Positions 52,096 to 61,708 of a DNA stretch of 64,000 bases are shown here, in pieces. Origin of the DNA: GM7GCV1 sp965222065 (lineage in GTDB: Bacteria; Pseudomonadota; Gammaproteobacteria; Pseudomonadales; GM7GCV1); assembly GCA_965222065.1 (NCBI GenBank), contig OZ244933.1:372001-436000 (forward strand). The letters run 5' to 3'. A model generated the notes under the pieces. That model worked only from the letters and a program-made list of their open reading frames with translations. It was not told where the DNA came from and searched no databases. The position numbers were made by a program, and so were the translations under genes. How positions within the stretch are numbered: position 1 is the stretch's first letter; each line of letters opens with the position of its first letter.

Positions 52096-53481
52096 ATGAT
52101 GACAGCACTGCTAAAGTTTTTTGCCAGGTCGCCGGATAAGCCCAGGATCGAAGACCCGTCAATTATCAGGGAGCGGTACCAGTATTTTCGGCGTAACGTC
52201 ATGCTTTTGATTACTCTTTGTTACGGCTTGGGATATGTGTGCCGCCTGGCATTGAATGTAGTCAAAAAACCTTTGATGGATGCGGGGATTTTTACACCAC
52301 TTGAGCTCGGGCTGATTGGTTCAACCCTGCTTTACGCGTATGCACTCGGGAAATTCACAAACGGGTTCCTTGCCGATCATGCCCACGTGGGTAGGTTTTT
52401 TGCGACCGGCCTGTTTCTCTCGGCACTGGCAAATTTTGGAATGGGTTTTTCAGACCTGGTTTGGTTATCAGCCATACTTTGGGCCCTAAACGGTTGGTGC
52501 CAGGGCTTTGGGGCGCCTGCCAGCGTGGTTTCCCTGACAAATTGGTACAGCAACCGGGAACGTGGGCGCTACTATGGAATCTGGAGTACCGCACATTCCA
52601 TCGGCGAAGGGCTCACCTATCTGGGAATTGCTTTTCTGGTGGCCGCTGCCCCAAAAGGTCTGGGACTGGACTGGCAATGGGGATTCTGGATTCCTGCATT
52701 TATCGTGGTTGGCGCAGCACTTCTCGCGTTGAAATTCCTCCCCGACCGTCCCGCATCAGAAGGATTACCCAGTATCGCGGACTGGAAGCAAGATCACGGC
52801 ATTAAAGTCGAGCCGCCCGGCGAGAGCGTACTCAAAACCCAATTACGAATCATGACGCTCCCGTCGATCTGGATTCTCGCCCTGGCCAGTGCAAGTATGT
52901 ATATCACCCGCTACGCCATTAACAGCTGGGGAAATGTCTATCTTCAGGAGATACGCGGGTTCGACCTGTTTGATGCAAACCTGTTTGTATTTTTTAACAC
53001 GGTAGCGGGCATTCTCGGTTGTGTGGCCTATGGCTTTTGCTCAGACATGTTGTTTAACGCCCGCCGTCCCCCCGTCAATCTGCTGTTTGGCATCATGGAG
53101 CTCGCGCCTCTTTTTGTCATTTTTTGGGGACCCAAGGACCCCTGGATTCTGGGCACAGCCATGGTGGTTTATGGCTTTGGGTTAAGTGGCCTGCTTGCGG
53201 CTCTCGGTGGGCTTTTTGCTGTTGATATAGCCCCAAAAAAAGTTGCCGGTGCCGCCATGGGGTTTATCGGGGTCTTCAGTTATCTGGGTGCCGGGGTCCA
53301 GGATTTTATTAGCGGGCTCCTTATCACCCGCAGCGAAACCTCGGTTGTTTTCCACACCAGTACCGATTACATAACAGTGCACTTTTATGATTTTACTGTG
53401 CCAATACTCTTCTGGGTGGGTGCGTCAATTGTCTCTGTCCTGCTGGCATTGAGCCTGTGGAACGTAAAAGAAGCGGAGTAA
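52096..53481 (+). CDS. Organophosphate:phosphate antiporter-family MFS permease
   Basis: A 461-residue, 12-helix permease of the OPA branch (GlpT, UhpT, UhpC). The frame extends upstream to TTG 52060, but ATG 52096 has AGGG 7 bases before it. The two substrate-binding arginines of GlpT appear conserved: Arg50 in GYVCRLALN and Arg272 in MYITRYAIN. This suggests import of a phosphate ester in exchange for phosphate, although some OPA members act as sensors or carry other anions. It heads a unit with a lipoprotein and an inositol-monophosphatase-family gene, which fits uptake followed by dephosphorylation. Confidence 0.88.
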   Translation: MMTALLKFFARSPDKPRIEDPSIIRERYQYFRRNVMLLITLCYGLGYVCRLALNVVKKPLMDAGIFTPLELGLIGSTLLYAYALGKFTNGFLADHAHVGRFFATGLFLSALANFGMGFSDLVWLSAILWALNGWCQGFGAPASVVSLTNWYSNRERGRYYGIWSTAHSIGEGLTYLGIAFLVAAAPKGLGLDWQWGFWIPAFIVVGAALLALKFLPDRPASEGLPSIADWKQDHGIKVEPPGESVLKTQLRIMTLPSIWILALASASMYITRYAINSWGNVYLQEIRGFDLFDANLFVFFNTVAGILGCVAYGFCSDMLFNARRPPVNLLFGIMELAPLFVIFWGPKDPWILGTAMVVYGFGLSGLLAALGGLFAVDIAPKKVAGAAMGFIGVFSYLGAGVQDFISGLLITRSETSVVFHTSTDYITVHFYDFTVPILFWVGASIVSVLLALSLWNVKEAE

Positions 53482-53484
53482 AAC

Positions 53485-53982
53485 ATGAACTTCAATGGTT
53501 ATTTCTTCCGGCTGGCAATATTAGGTATCGCTGCGGCATCGCTCATATCCTGCAGTACCAACGAAGATGCTGATACCTGCTCCACTCATCACATCACTCA
53601 TCCCAGGCATATCGACAAAGTCGTCCAGGTAGAAATGGACTACAGTACGTCTAACCGATTGAATGTATTCACATCAGTCCCCCTACAGCTCAGCAATGAA
53701 TCCAACCGGGCATTGCTGATAAACAGTAAAGATGTCATCCAGGTAAACGCAAAAGGATCGTGCCAACACAACCCGGTGAGTATTACCGAAAGTGACGACC
53801 GCATTGTTTATCACTATTTGATCCAGTGTGGGGACGAAAATGAAATTGATCATATAGAAACCAGAATACTGGATGTATTACCCGAGCTCTCTGAAATCGA
53901 CGTCTCTGTTTCTTCTCCTGCGGCAATCAAAAACTTCGTTTTACACAGAGATTGCTCAACCCCAATTTACAAATACCTTTAA
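53485..53982 (+). CDS. Small lipoprotein of unknown function
   Basis: A 165-residue protein with a lipoprotein signal ending LISC (Cys at 23) and several more cysteines (in DTCSTHH, KGSCQHN, IQCGDE and HRDCS) that could form disulfides in the periplasm. I do not recognise the family. It starts 3 bases after the permease and 16 bases before the phosphatase gene, so it is very likely co-expressed with them. Confidence 0.78.
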   Translation: MNFNGYFFRLAILGIAAASLISCSTNEDADTCSTHHITHPRHIDKVVQVEMDYSTSNRLNVFTSVPLQLSNESNRALLINSKDVIQVNAKGSCQHNPVSITESDDRIVYHYLIQCGDENEIDHIETRILDVLPELSEIDVSVSSPAAIKNFVLHRDCSTPIYKYL

Positions 53983-53998
53983 TTAGCAGAGGCGTTTT

Positions 53999-54787
53999 AT
54001 GTCTGACCAGCTTGGTGAAAAACTCAGTACAGCCAAAGAAATAATTCGGGACGCAGGTAATATTGCGCTGGATTACTTCAGGCGCCTGGATTCCCTTACG
54101 GTATCTTCCAAAGGAATTCAGGACATGGTGACTGAAGCGGACGTCAATGTGGAACGGTTTATTACAGACCAGCTACATCTGCGCTACCCGAAACACCAGA
54201 TCCTGGGAGAAGAATCCAGCCATGATTTTGTCTTGTCCGGGCAGGGTAGTGTCTGGGTTATTGATCCAATTGACGGTACTCAACCATTTATTTCATCTAT
54301 TCCAAGCTGGTGTATCTCACTGTCATTTGTCGAAAATTGCACTACAAAGGTAGGTATCGTATTCGACCCCTTACACGATGAAATGTTTGTTGCCGGTTAT
54401 GGGCTCGGCGCCTACCTGAACGATCGACGAATTACTGCTTCGGAACAACCATCCATAGCAAATGGCATAGTTGGAATTGGACACTCAAACCGGGTAACGG
54501 TTGAGGACACCATCGGCCCCATAACCCGGTTACTCGAGAATAATGGCATGTTTCACCGTTGTGGCAGCGGGGCACTTAGTCTGGCATGGGTGGCCAGTGG
54601 GAGATTACTAGGATATTTCGAGCCACATATGTGCTCATGGGACGCACTCGCCGGGCTTTTACTGGTTAAAGAGGCACAAGGTGAACACCTCCCCTATTTA
54701 ACCTCCCGGGAAAACCTGGTTAAGGGAAATGTCGTACTGGCAGGCGGAAGCCCTGTTTACAAAAGTCTTTGCGAAATACTTTTGTGA
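53999..54787 (+). CDS. Inositol monophosphatase-family phosphatase
   Basis: A 262-residue Mg-dependent phosphatase of the IMPase/FBPase superfamily. The first metal site is ILGEESSH, the second VIDPIDGTQPF, and the third MCSWDALAGLLLV, all intact. EADVNVERF near the N-terminus is the other conserved block. It has no signal peptide, so it acts in the cytosol. Substrates in this family include inositol phosphates, histidinol phosphate, PAP and sugar phosphates; position after an OPA permease points to an imported phosphate ester. Confidence 0.9.
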   Translation: MSDQLGEKLSTAKEIIRDAGNIALDYFRRLDSLTVSSKGIQDMVTEADVNVERFITDQLHLRYPKHQILGEESSHDFVLSGQGSVWVIDPIDGTQPFISSIPSWCISLSFVENCTTKVGIVFDPLHDEMFVAGYGLGAYLNDRRITASEQPSIANGIVGIGHSNRVTVEDTIGPITRLLENNGMFHRCGSGALSLAWVASGRLLGYFEPHMCSWDALAGLLLVKEAQGEHLPYLTSRENLVKGNVVLAGGSPVYKSLCEILL

Positions 54788-54823
54788 TTATTGCTATTAG
54801 TCGACTATTCACAAGACAAAATA

Positions 54824-54864
54824 GAATTTTTATTCCCTATATAATACTATCTTAATTATTATTC
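54824..54864 (+). promoter_or_regulatory. Paired palindromic operator C
   Basis: GAATTTTTATTC (54824-54835, 11/12 to GAATATTTATTC) and TAATTATTATTC (54853-54864, 9/12) are 29 bases apart, 92 bases before the ATG of the 779-residue lipoprotein gene. TATGAT at 54867-54872 could be the -10; the -35 is poor here. Confidence 0.5.
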
Positions 54865-54955
54865 CATATGATCGCCAAATAGATTTAATGCAACTGTGGT
54901 ACTGATAGCCACTTATTGACTCAAATCGAATTCCATATAAAGCGAGAACTTACTA

Positions 54956-57295
54956 ATGATCCAAGCACATCACAGATCAACTACAGAACAACACCCACGC
55001 AAGTCTTATCTGGCGATCCCCCTGTTGGCATTGGCCGCCACAATTAGTGGATGTGCCAATTCTGACAGAGACGAATCATATGCAACTAATAATCAGGGAT
55101 TTGTTCAAAGCGCATTTCGTATTCGTTCTGACGAAACCTTGCCGCTGAACGCCTCTTCAGGATGGGCTGCTAACATCAATCAAAATGCCACCATTACTGT
55201 CGATGACCCCTTTCGCATTCGGTTTGAGGTTGAAGCCAGATCCGATACAGCGCGCACTCACTCCTACAGCCTTGAGTACAGGCGCAACGATGGTATGTGG
55301 AAACCATTGACTGCTGAGGACTTTCCCTACCCTATTAAGGATTATGCCATTGACTTTTCTGAGCCCGCTGAGATGGCTGTTGATAGCAGATTTGATGTTA
55401 TCAATGGCCGCAGAGACGTATTTACCAGCGAAGAGATTGATGGTGATACCTTTTTACGTGCAAAATCGGGAAACCAGCCTCTTCTGGCATTGGCCCGCTA
55501 CAATACTCGCTGGGAGGCTGTAGAGTATGGAGTTTCAATGAGGCTTCCCGAGGGAAACAGCACCGGTATTGTCTTTGGCTATGAAGATGCCCAAAACCAC
55601 TTTAGGCTGGATGCCACTGCCAATGGTGATATTAATATTGTAAAAGTAACAGACGGCAGTGAATCGGTCATTTCTACAAAAGCAGCTGGTGTCAAATCAG
55701 ACCAATGGATTGAAGTGAAAATTGTCCGGCAAGGCAGCGAAATTGAAGTCGAGTATGAGTGGGATGAGTTCATAGAGGGGATCGTCTTTAGCGCGGATAT
55801 GGGGCAACCCATCCCTGAATCCAGGATGGGCATTTATCTGCCCTCAGGTAACACTTCAGATTTCAAAGGATTTGAAATTGAAGGTCAAACCCATTCACCA
55901 AGAGTAAGCATTATCTCCAGCCCGGCGTTCGAATACGGTGAGGCTACTGAAGATCTAATCGACAACTCGGACTTGCCGTTTGCTGGTGGCCACGGTGTCA
56001 GCTATGGAGACGAGACACCAGAATGGACTGCCTCCCAGGCACAGGGCGAATGGGAGTTCCCAATTGTTGTTCGCTACTTTTCAGATGGCGCAAAGCAAAA
56101 TCTTTCTGGTGATACATTTGATTTTCGGTTGGTTGACGAAGCTGGCGAGCCACTGGACTCCATAGCAAACCCAAGAATTACCGCCGAAGTCCCAATCGGC
56201 CATCTGGGGGGAACCTTTGTCGAAACACCACTTCGGGTCGGCCCCTGGGAAGCATCCAACGGCGATCTTTATTTTCTAATGGAGCCCTCAGAAACAGACA
56301 ATATGATGATGATCGTCAAGTCCGAGGATGGAGGGGAAAACTGGTTTGAAGTAGATGGGGAAAATCGACCGAAAACCGGTGATCTGGAAGGGGTGGCCCA
56401 AACAATGGCCGGCAATCAAATCCATACGCTCCACCAAACCTCCGAGCATGTATTTCAGCATGTTTTTCGGACGTCAGATCATCCCGATCATCCTGACACC
56501 TGGGCCTTAACTGATGAACTTCTTGCTTCTCCAGCAGAGCCACCTACCCAGGTAGCCGATCTTGCCGTTCGCTCCGATGGCAGCGTTGTTGGTGTGTACG
56601 GCAGCCTGGAAAAAGTGCACTACAAAATTCGTTCTCCTGAAGGCGTATGGGGCAAAGAAGTCATCGTTGACAAAAATGATGACCGGGGACTTTCAGGGCC
56701 GGTGGTTACACTGGGTAAAGATGATGTGGTCCATTTCGCCTATACCGGCATCGATGGAACTGCCTGGTATCGGCAAATTTTACCCAGCGGTGAAATGACT
56801 CCTCGACAGAATATTTCCTCTGCCATGGGCAAGAGTGTCGAGTCTAATGGCGGCATCCTGCCTTTGGTTTATTTACCTGATTCTGAGACGGTTAGCATTA
56901 TTTACCGACTCGATAACGGGGAGTTATGGGAACGAACCGCGAACAGCGCTGGTGAATTGTCAACGCCGACACAGGTCACTACACACAAGGTAGTAACCAG
57001 TGCGGCCGATTCCGAGCAGGCTGGCGCTGATGCCGTTGGTTATGGCTCAAGCATCCATGTTTTGTACATTGAAGATGATACAGGGCGCATCTACCACACT
57101 TATCGTGGAGAAGACGGCAATTGGCACGAGCCAAGAATCGAATTCGATGGAGCAGATGCCTTATGGGTTAGAGGCCAGGTCATTAAAAAGACTGGTCAGG
57201 GCGCTGTTTACGGGTATGTCTACGACGCTGGCTCGTATGGTGGCTCAGGTATGAATAAATATAAGGAGTTAACACTCCCTCTAAGGACGAAGTAG
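54956..57295 (+). CDS. Secreted lipoprotein with lectin-like and BNR-type propeller domains
   Basis: A 779-residue lipoprotein: a long N-region, then lipobox ISGC (Cys near 33). Residues about 130-310 look like a concanavalin/LamG-type jelly roll (LALARYNTRWEAVEYGVSM, in part: RWEAVEYGVSM; STGIVFGYEDAQNHFRLD; DQWIEVKIVRQG). Residues about 400-779 have the rhythm of a beta-propeller with BNR/Asp-box-like turns (SEDGGENWFEVDG, TSDHPDHPDTWAL, RGEDGNWHEP). Propeller folds of this kind occur in sialidases and in polysaccharide lyases such as the PL24/25 ulvan lyases, but I see no motif that decides. An outer-membrane glycan-binding or cleaving enzyme for the locus is likely. Confidence 0.8.
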   Translation: MIQAHHRSTTEQHPRKSYLAIPLLALAATISGCANSDRDESYATNNQGFVQSAFRIRSDETLPLNASSGWAANINQNATITVDDPFRIRFEVEARSDTARTHSYSLEYRRNDGMWKPLTAEDFPYPIKDYAIDFSEPAEMAVDSRFDVINGRRDVFTSEEIDGDTFLRAKSGNQPLLALARYNTRWEAVEYGVSMRLPEGNSTGIVFGYEDAQNHFRLDATANGDINIVKVTDGSESVISTKAAGVKSDQWIEVKIVRQGSEIEVEYEWDEFIEGIVFSADMGQPIPESRMGIYLPSGNTSDFKGFEIEGQTHSPRVSIISSPAFEYGEATEDLIDNSDLPFAGGHGVSYGDETPEWTASQAQGEWEFPIVVRYFSDGAKQNLSGDTFDFRLVDEAGEPLDSIANPRITAEVPIGHLGGTFVETPLRVGPWEASNGDLYFLMEPSETDNMMMIVKSEDGGENWFEVDGENRPKTGDLEGVAQTMAGNQIHTLHQTSEHVFQHVFRTSDHPDHPDTWALTDELLASPAEPPTQVADLAVRSDGSVVGVYGSLEKVHYKIRSPEGVWGKEVIVDKNDDRGLSGPVVTLGKDDVVHFAYTGIDGTAWYRQILPSGEMTPRQNISSAMGKSVESNGGILPLVYLPDSETVSIIYRLDNGELWERTANSAGELSTPTQVTTHKVVTSAADSEQAGADAVGYGSSIHVLYIEDDTGRIYHTYRGEDGNWHEPRIEFDGADALWVRGQVIKKTGQGAVYGYVYDAGSYGGSGMNKYKELTLPLRTK

Positions 57296-57312
57296 TTGTC
57301 CCCCTTGCCTTA

Positions 57313-57366
57313 AAGCTCACGGATGAGCTTATTTCACTTCATTTAGAAGCTCAGGGAAGAGCTTCT
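57313..57366 (+). terminator. Two tandem hairpins after the propeller lipoprotein gene
   Basis: AAGCTCA/TGAGCTT (57313-57330, loop CGGA) and AGAAGCTC/GAGCTTCT (57345-57366, loop AGGGAA) share the GCTC/GAGC core. They begin 17 bases after the stop at 57295. Neither has a long T-run, so termination may be weak. A third hairpin, AAGGACC/GGTCCTT, overlaps the stop of the converging gene near 57444-57460. Confidence 0.45.
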
Positions 57367-57457
57367 TTCCTCTTGTCAGCTGGTCTTTGTATGCTTAAAG
57401 AAATGTCAGGCTTGTTAAGGTATAAAGCTTTAAGGTTTATGGAAGGACCATCGGTCC

Positions 57458-58621
57458 TTATTGGTACTCTACCCAAACAGCTCCGTTATCAGCCGAACGT
57501 ACACAGTTTTCTACCCAGCGTACACCTTCGATGCCCGCCTCTATCCCTGGATACCAGTTCTCATGGGGTTTGCCTTTTTTAGCGGCATCAATTGCCAGAG
57601 CAAAGCGCGCGTAGAGGTTTGACCAGGCTTCAAAGAGTCCTTCGGGATGCCCCCCGCTTACGCGATCCTCTGCCAAAGCTTCCGGGTATAAATAGTTCAT
57701 GCCACGTTCAAGTATCTGAACCGGCCGACCTTGCATCTCGTAACGCAGTTGGTTGGGGTACTCATCCCACCACTCCAGACTGGCTTTTGATCCAATAACC
57801 CTTATTTTCTGGTTATGCATGCTGCCGGCATTTACTCCTGAGCACCAGACTGTACCTACAGCACCATTATCATATTCCATCAAGGTGTAGGCGTTGTCTT
57901 CCAAAGGTGCACGGGTCTTTACAAAACTTTGACGACTACAAAGTAACCTTTTGATTTTCATATGCGGCAGCATTACTCCTGCCAAATAAACAGGATGTGT
58001 GCCCAAATCGCCTAAAACATAGCTTGGACCAGAAACCATGGGATCCACTCTCCATTTCAGGCTCTCACTGTGCTCTTCGACCGCTTCACAATGAAAGCCA
58101 TGGGCAAATTGCATATTGATTATCCTTATCTCTCCCAGATCTCCTTTGGCAATCATCTGACGAGCCTGCTCGATGGATTGGTAGCCTGAATAACCATACA
58201 TGGTTCCGACCACAGTACCTTTTTCCCTGGCAAGGCTCTCAAGTTCTTTCGCTTCTCGTACCGTAAAGCATAAGGGTTTTTCACAAATCACATGCAAGCC
58301 CGAACAAATCGCAGCCTTGCATATTTCATAATGAGTACTGTTTGGTGTAGCTATAGAGACGGCCTCTATACCATCCTCAAGTTCCACTTCTAGGGAGAAC
58401 ATGTCCTTGTAGGAGGCATAGCAGCGACTTTCTTCCAGACCAAGTTTTAGGCCAAAGTCCAGACTGGCATCAGGATTGATATCAAAGGCCCCTGCTTTCA
58501 ATTCAAAATTGTTATCCCGAAGTGCAGATGAGCGATGGAGGTAACCAATCTGCCCAGTGCGACCACCACCGACCATGGCCCACCTGATAGGACGGTCTAA
58601 AATTTTTTCACCATTAATCAT
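57458..58621 (-). CDS. Gfo/Idh/MocA-family oxidoreductase
   Basis: A 387-residue NAD(P)-dependent dehydrogenase. AMVGGGRTGQIGYLHRS is the Rossmann motif, VICEKPLCFT the EKP motif, and VLGDLGTHPVYLAGVML carries the Asp and His expected at the active site. ATG 58621 is preceded by GGAGG with 6-base spacing, so the longer frame to 58648 is rejected. Its sequence is not close to the gene at 50555; related proteins act on sugars or polyols with an oxidised intermediate. It converges with the propeller lipoprotein. Confidence 0.87.
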   Translation of the reverse strand: MINGEKILDRPIRWAMVGGGRTGQIGYLHRSSALRDNNFELKAGAFDINPDASLDFGLKLGLEESRCYASYKDMFSLEVELEDGIEAVSIATPNSTHYEICKAAICSGLHVICEKPLCFTVREAKELESLAREKGTVVGTMYGYSGYQSIEQARQMIAKGDLGEIRIINMQFAHGFHCEAVEEHSESLKWRVDPMVSGPSYVLGDLGTHPVYLAGVMLPHMKIKRLLCSRQSFVKTRAPLEDNAYTLMEYDNGAVGTVWCSGVNAGSMHNQKIRVIGSKASLEWWDEYPNQLRYEMQGRPVQILERGMNYLYPEALAEDRVSGGHPEGLFEAWSNLYARFALAIDAAKKGKPHENWYPGIEAGIEGVRWVENCVRSADNGAVWVEYQ

Positions 58622-58752
58622 ATACAGCCTCCATCGTCTGGACAGCACTCAAGAATGATGTCCATTTATGAGTTTCTTTGTTCACTAACCGACAAAGTAA
58701 TCTGAGAATAGCACTCTACTGATCATCAAATACTCTAGTCTCTTACACAAAT

Positions 58753-58783
58753 AAAAAACCCCGCCGGTAATAACCAGGCGGGG
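58753..58783 (-). terminator. Rho-independent terminator of the TonB-dependent receptor gene
   Basis: On the minus strand CCCCGCC and GGCGGGG form a 7-bp GC stem with an 11-base loop followed by TTTTTT, 38 bases after the receptor stop codon. This is a textbook intrinsic terminator. Confidence 0.85.
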
Positions 58784-58820
58784 CTAATAGATATAGGCAA
58801 TAAAGCCTGATGTTACCTAA

Positions 58821-61505
58821 TCAGAACCATTTGCCAGTAATACCCAGGGTGAACGTTGTACCGATATCGTCAAACTGTGCATTATTTCTTCGGCTACCAT
58901 TCTCAAAAAAGAAATTCTGCGGTTCGCCATCCAGGTTTTGAACTTTACCGTACACTTTGAATATATCAGTAAGCTGGTATTCGGCTGTTATGTCCGAGAC
59001 CATATAGTTGTCCTGATAACGATCAAACGTAGGGTCTGTGGGATCCTCCAGCGCATCCAGGTACTTGCCCCGGAAGGAAACAGCGTAACGGGCACTGAAA
59101 TTTCCCTTTTCGTATCCAAGCGAGAAGTTGACTACATCCTTGGACTGGCCCGGCAGTGGAATCGTCCGATCTGCCAGTTCAAGTTCGGCTTCACCGTCTG
59201 TGTAAGTATAGTTCGCATTTATCAGAAGACCATCGAACGGTGCAGGCAGAAAGGCCAAATGTTGCTGATAGCCAAGTTCCAGGCCCCTAATGGTTGCTGC
59301 TTCGCCATTGACAGGCACGATAGCTTCTTCGAAGTCTTCAAATCGCCCGGGAGTTCCTGCCAGATTGGCAGTCACAACGTAGTTCTCAATGTCTTTTGCA
59401 AAAGCAGCAAAAGACAAAAGACCCGTATCACTGGGATAAAACTCTATTGAAAAATCCAGGTTTTCTGACTGGAGAGGCTCCAGATCAGGATTACCAAAGG
59501 ATCCTTCAAGGCCATCATCGGAAACAGTTCGCTCAGCAATGGGAGCAATATAGCCAAAGTTGGGACGTGCCAGAGTATGACTGTAACCAGCATGCATGAC
59601 CAGGCGATCGCTTAAGTCATAACGCATGTTCAGGCTGGGCAGCCAATCGGTGTAGCTGTTTTCCTCTTCGACAGGTAGAAGGGTAATGGTTTCCAACTCC
59701 TCATCCTCAACCAACTCTGTGCCTACGGATGAAAACTCGGTGCGTTCCATCCGCACACCACCAATAAACTGCACATTATCGAACACTATTTTGCCCATTA
59801 GGTAAGCAGCGTAGATGTCCTCCTGCATCTCAAAGTCAGCCGAACGGGAGTCAATGTCCGAGTCTTCCTCATTAACTTCCAGATCGCCTTGATTCGCTGC
59901 AAGAAACGCCCGAATCCCAGGCTCACTCGGCTGTGGACCAAAATTTCCTAGAGAGTAATCGTAGGGGTCAGACTGCAGATCAGCCAATGTGGGATCACCC
60001 GGAAAACCTTCATAAATAATGACATCCTCATTCTGGGACTTGTCCCTTAGACGGACTTTTCCGCCAAATTTGATGGAGGTCGGGTTCTCGGTAGCCGATA
60101 AGTCAAAAGTATTATTGAGTTCCATGCTCCACTCTTCATCATCGGCCGTGGAAGCTTCAATACCCACTTCGTCTAACGCATAATTATCCGGGTCATTGAG
60201 GGCAGTCATGTTGTTGGAGACTATCTGGGGCTTTCGGTAGTCATTATTTATGAGGTTGTAACCGACAAACACATCGTCGGCAAACTCACCTTCGAACAAT
60301 GCATCCATGGCATCCGGGTTGTCCTCAGAAGCCTGTGAATAACCTATCTGATAGTCTATTGTCCAATTATCACCTACTGTCTCACCGCCTAGTGCAATAG
60401 ACCATATTTCCTGGGTTTCCTCGCGCTGACCCAACTCTTTTTCCATCACGAAATCGCCAGAGTAAAGTGCATTGGAAGGTGATAGCTCTTCGAGATCACC
60501 GTCATCTCCCTCAAAAATATTATTTGGGTTGACCTCATCATCAGCAAAACTGGAATAGAGAGTGCGCAAATAAAGATCTGTCGAGTTGAAACGGTAGTCA
60601 AAGTTGGCAGCCAGCCCCAGTCTTTCCCTGGTTATGGTGTAATCACGCTGTTCAACCAACAGCGGAACGCTGGCCTCTGTGCCATCAAACTCGCCTGTTT
60701 CCCAGCCGTCTCCAGCCTCAACCCCATCAACTTGAAAGGTTCGCTTGTAATAGTTGCCGGACAAGGCAACGCCAACTTCACGACCTCCCCCGATGTCGAA
60801 CGTGTCCATAAAAGTCAAGGAAGTCTTTGGACTGTACTCATCACTCTTATCGTCCAGGTTACCCTCTACAGACGCTGAGACGAACCTGCCATCCAAATCA
60901 AGGGCGCTGGTGGTTTCCACCTCTACGGAACCACCCACGGCATCGGCATCCATATCCGGCGTGTTTGTCTTGGTTATATTAATGCCGGACACGAGCTCAG
61001 AGGGAACCACATCCATTGCAACCTGGCGCTCATCGGCAGATGCTGATGGAACACGGAGGCCGTTTACAGAAACAGAATTGAGATTGGGATCAGCACCACG
61101 AATGGAAATAAAACGGCCCTCGCCCTGATCGGTAGTAATGGAAACACCAGTAACCCTACGCGCCGCTTCGGTAACATTCTGATCTGCCATCTGTCCTATG
61201 GCGTCACTGCTGACACCATCCTGAACGATATCAGACGCTCGCTTTGCATCCAGCGCGTTGCGCAGCTGCTGCACCTGACCTATAACCAGGATTTCCTCCA
61301 GTACTCCCTGCTCCTGATTTTCCTGGGCTGCAGATATCGAAGATGTCAGCGTCATGATTGCAGCGCAACATGCTGTAGGCAGAAAACCCGCCGACCTGGC
61401 TGGATTCACCTGAAACTTCATTTTTTTGATCAGTTCACCAGGCTCCGTTAAATATGCAGTACGAAAACGTTCATTTTGTCGTTTTTCTTTTTTTGTGTTG
61501 ATCAT
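58821..61505 (-). CDS. TonB-dependent outer-membrane receptor, carbohydrate-uptake type
   Basis: An 894-residue receptor. After a long N-region and signal peptide (core near residues 40-60) the TonB box is LEEILVIG, followed by the plug domain (RRVTGVSITTDQGEGRFISIRG, in part: GEGRFISIRG, GLRVPSA, GGSVEVET) and a 22-strand barrel ending in a C-terminal Trp-Phe (GITGKWF). It belongs to the Xanthomonas/Caulobacter-type oligosaccharide receptors rather than the classical siderophore receptors. The ATG is preceded by AGGGGGGG. A consensus promoter with the regulon operator lies upstream. It should import the oligomer released outside by the locus enzymes. Confidence 0.93.
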   Translation of the reverse strand: MINTKKEKRQNERFRTAYLTEPGELIKKMKFQVNPARSAGFLPTACCAAIMTLTSSISAAQENQEQGVLEEILVIGQVQQLRNALDAKRASDIVQDGVSSDAIGQMADQNVTEAARRVTGVSITTDQGEGRFISIRGADPNLNSVSVNGLRVPSASADERQVAMDVVPSELVSGINITKTNTPDMDADAVGGSVEVETTSALDLDGRFVSASVEGNLDDKSDEYSPKTSLTFMDTFDIGGGREVGVALSGNYYKRTFQVDGVEAGDGWETGEFDGTEASVPLLVEQRDYTITRERLGLAANFDYRFNSTDLYLRTLYSSFADDEVNPNNIFEGDDGDLEELSPSNALYSGDFVMEKELGQREETQEIWSIALGGETVGDNWTIDYQIGYSQASEDNPDAMDALFEGEFADDVFVGYNLINNDYRKPQIVSNNMTALNDPDNYALDEVGIEASTADDEEWSMELNNTFDLSATENPTSIKFGGKVRLRDKSQNEDVIIYEGFPGDPTLADLQSDPYDYSLGNFGPQPSEPGIRAFLAANQGDLEVNEEDSDIDSRSADFEMQEDIYAAYLMGKIVFDNVQFIGGVRMERTEFSSVGTELVEDEELETITLLPVEEENSYTDWLPSLNMRYDLSDRLVMHAGYSHTLARPNFGYIAPIAERTVSDDGLEGSFGNPDLEPLQSENLDFSIEFYPSDTGLLSFAAFAKDIENYVVTANLAGTPGRFEDFEEAIVPVNGEAATIRGLELGYQQHLAFLPAPFDGLLINANYTYTDGEAELELADRTIPLPGQSKDVVNFSLGYEKGNFSARYAVSFRGKYLDALEDPTDPTFDRYQDNYMVSDITAEYQLTDIFKVYGKVQNLDGEPQNFFFENGSRRNNAQFDDIGTTFTLGITGKWF

Positions 61506-61661
61506 TGGGCACCCCCCCTAATTAGTTATAAATAAACTGCTTTGTATAAAAATTTATCTCTCTCAGTGCATATAAAAAATCATTTGGTTGTCGTCACAGT
61601 TCTGACTGACTTACAAACTATCTATCAAATCTGCTACTCATGACATACCAAACTGTTTTCC

Positions 61662-61708
61662 ATTATAGAATATTTGTTCTGACTGTCAATATTTAAAAAT
61701 ATATTTTC
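61662..61708 (-). promoter_or_regulatory. Consensus sigma-70 promoter with paired operator D
   Basis: On the minus strand TTGACA (61684-61689) and TATAAT (61662-61667) match consensus exactly with a 16-base spacer. The spacer holds GAATATTTGTTC at 61668-61679 (11/12 to GAATATTTATTC as read on plus), and AAATATATTTTC (9/12) lies upstream of the -35 at 61697-61708, 29 bases away. A promoter this strong needs tight repression, which these sites could give. It serves the TonB-dependent receptor, 157 bases downstream. Confidence 0.7.
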
